Of a stretch of DNA of 41,017 nucleotides, positions 40,317 to 41,017 are shown one piece after another. The notes below the pieces were generated by a model, which saw only the letters and a list, made by a program, of their open reading frames with translations, searched no databases and was not told the origin of the DNA. The position numbers and the translations under genes were made by a program. Source of the stretch: Prevotellaceae bacterium UBA4336 (GTDB taxonomy: Bacteria; Bacteroidota; Bacteroidia; Bacteroidales; Bacteroidaceae); contig DGTM01000070.1 of assembly GCA_002394305.1 (NCBI GenBank), positions 16,918-57,934 on the forward strand, written 5' to 3'. Every line of letters begins with the position of its first letter. Position 1 is the first letter of the stretch.

Positions 40317-41017
<701 letters not shown>

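Overview
The window looks like chromosome of a GC-rich member of the Bacteroidales, probably Prevotellaceae. The evidence is the protein families, the gene order mnmG-apt-uvrC-dtd-mazG-deoC, and promoters of the Bacteroidetes type (TTG, 20 bases, TAnnTTTG). No tRNA, rRNA, CRISPR array, transposase or phage structural gene was recognised.

Layout. 1-9.7 kb is housekeeping: a SpoU/TrmH methyltransferase, nadA, a CPA2 antiporter, an ORF6N-domain protein, polA, a polyprenyl diphosphate synthase and gluQRS. 10-25.5 kb is an accessory export region: an ABC ATPase, two paralogous FtsX/MacB-type permeases, a TolC-like outer membrane protein, an HlyD-like adaptor, and a histidine kinase with a sigma-54-activating response regulator. 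A DUF4143 ATPase and an AbiEi/AbiEii toxin-antitoxin pair sit among them. 25.6-41 kb is again mostly housekeeping: an SpmA-SpmB fusion, ruvB, ybeY, an S41 protease, a PAP2 phosphatase, an OmpA lipoprotein, deoC, mazG, dtd, uvrC, apt, mnmG and the start of the succinate dehydrogenase/fumarate reductase operon.

Main result. The export region reads as one sigma-54 regulon. Three transcription units (tolC-hlyD, permease 1 plus ATPase, permease 2) each have a near-consensus -24/-12 promoter. Each also has two 16-bp dyads of the form YGTGCG-N4-YGCNCN, exactly 20 bp centre to centre, with the nearer dyad 54-55 bp upstream of the promoter. The NtrC-type regulator encoded in the same region is the obvious candidate to bind them. 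The promoters also correct the permease starts, because the longest reading frames run through the promoter.

Second result. The window is full of short repeat families with periods of 8, 9, 10, 22 and 51 nt. They lie between genes and also in frame inside polA, gluQRS, permease 2, the kinase and mnmG, and at the ends of tolC and hlyD. A composite module of about 200 bp, with a 79-bp identical core, occurs in opposite orientations at the regulator/kinase and tolC/hlyD junctions. In polA a 22-nt repeat array sits where the 3'-5' exonuclease domain has degenerated.

Other regulatory sites seen: a parS-like palindrome next to mnmG, a dyad over the AbiE promoter, and a promoter buried in an 18-bp inverted repeat ahead of two overlapping tiny reading frames. 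No search or alignment program was run; identities rest on motifs and family knowledge.
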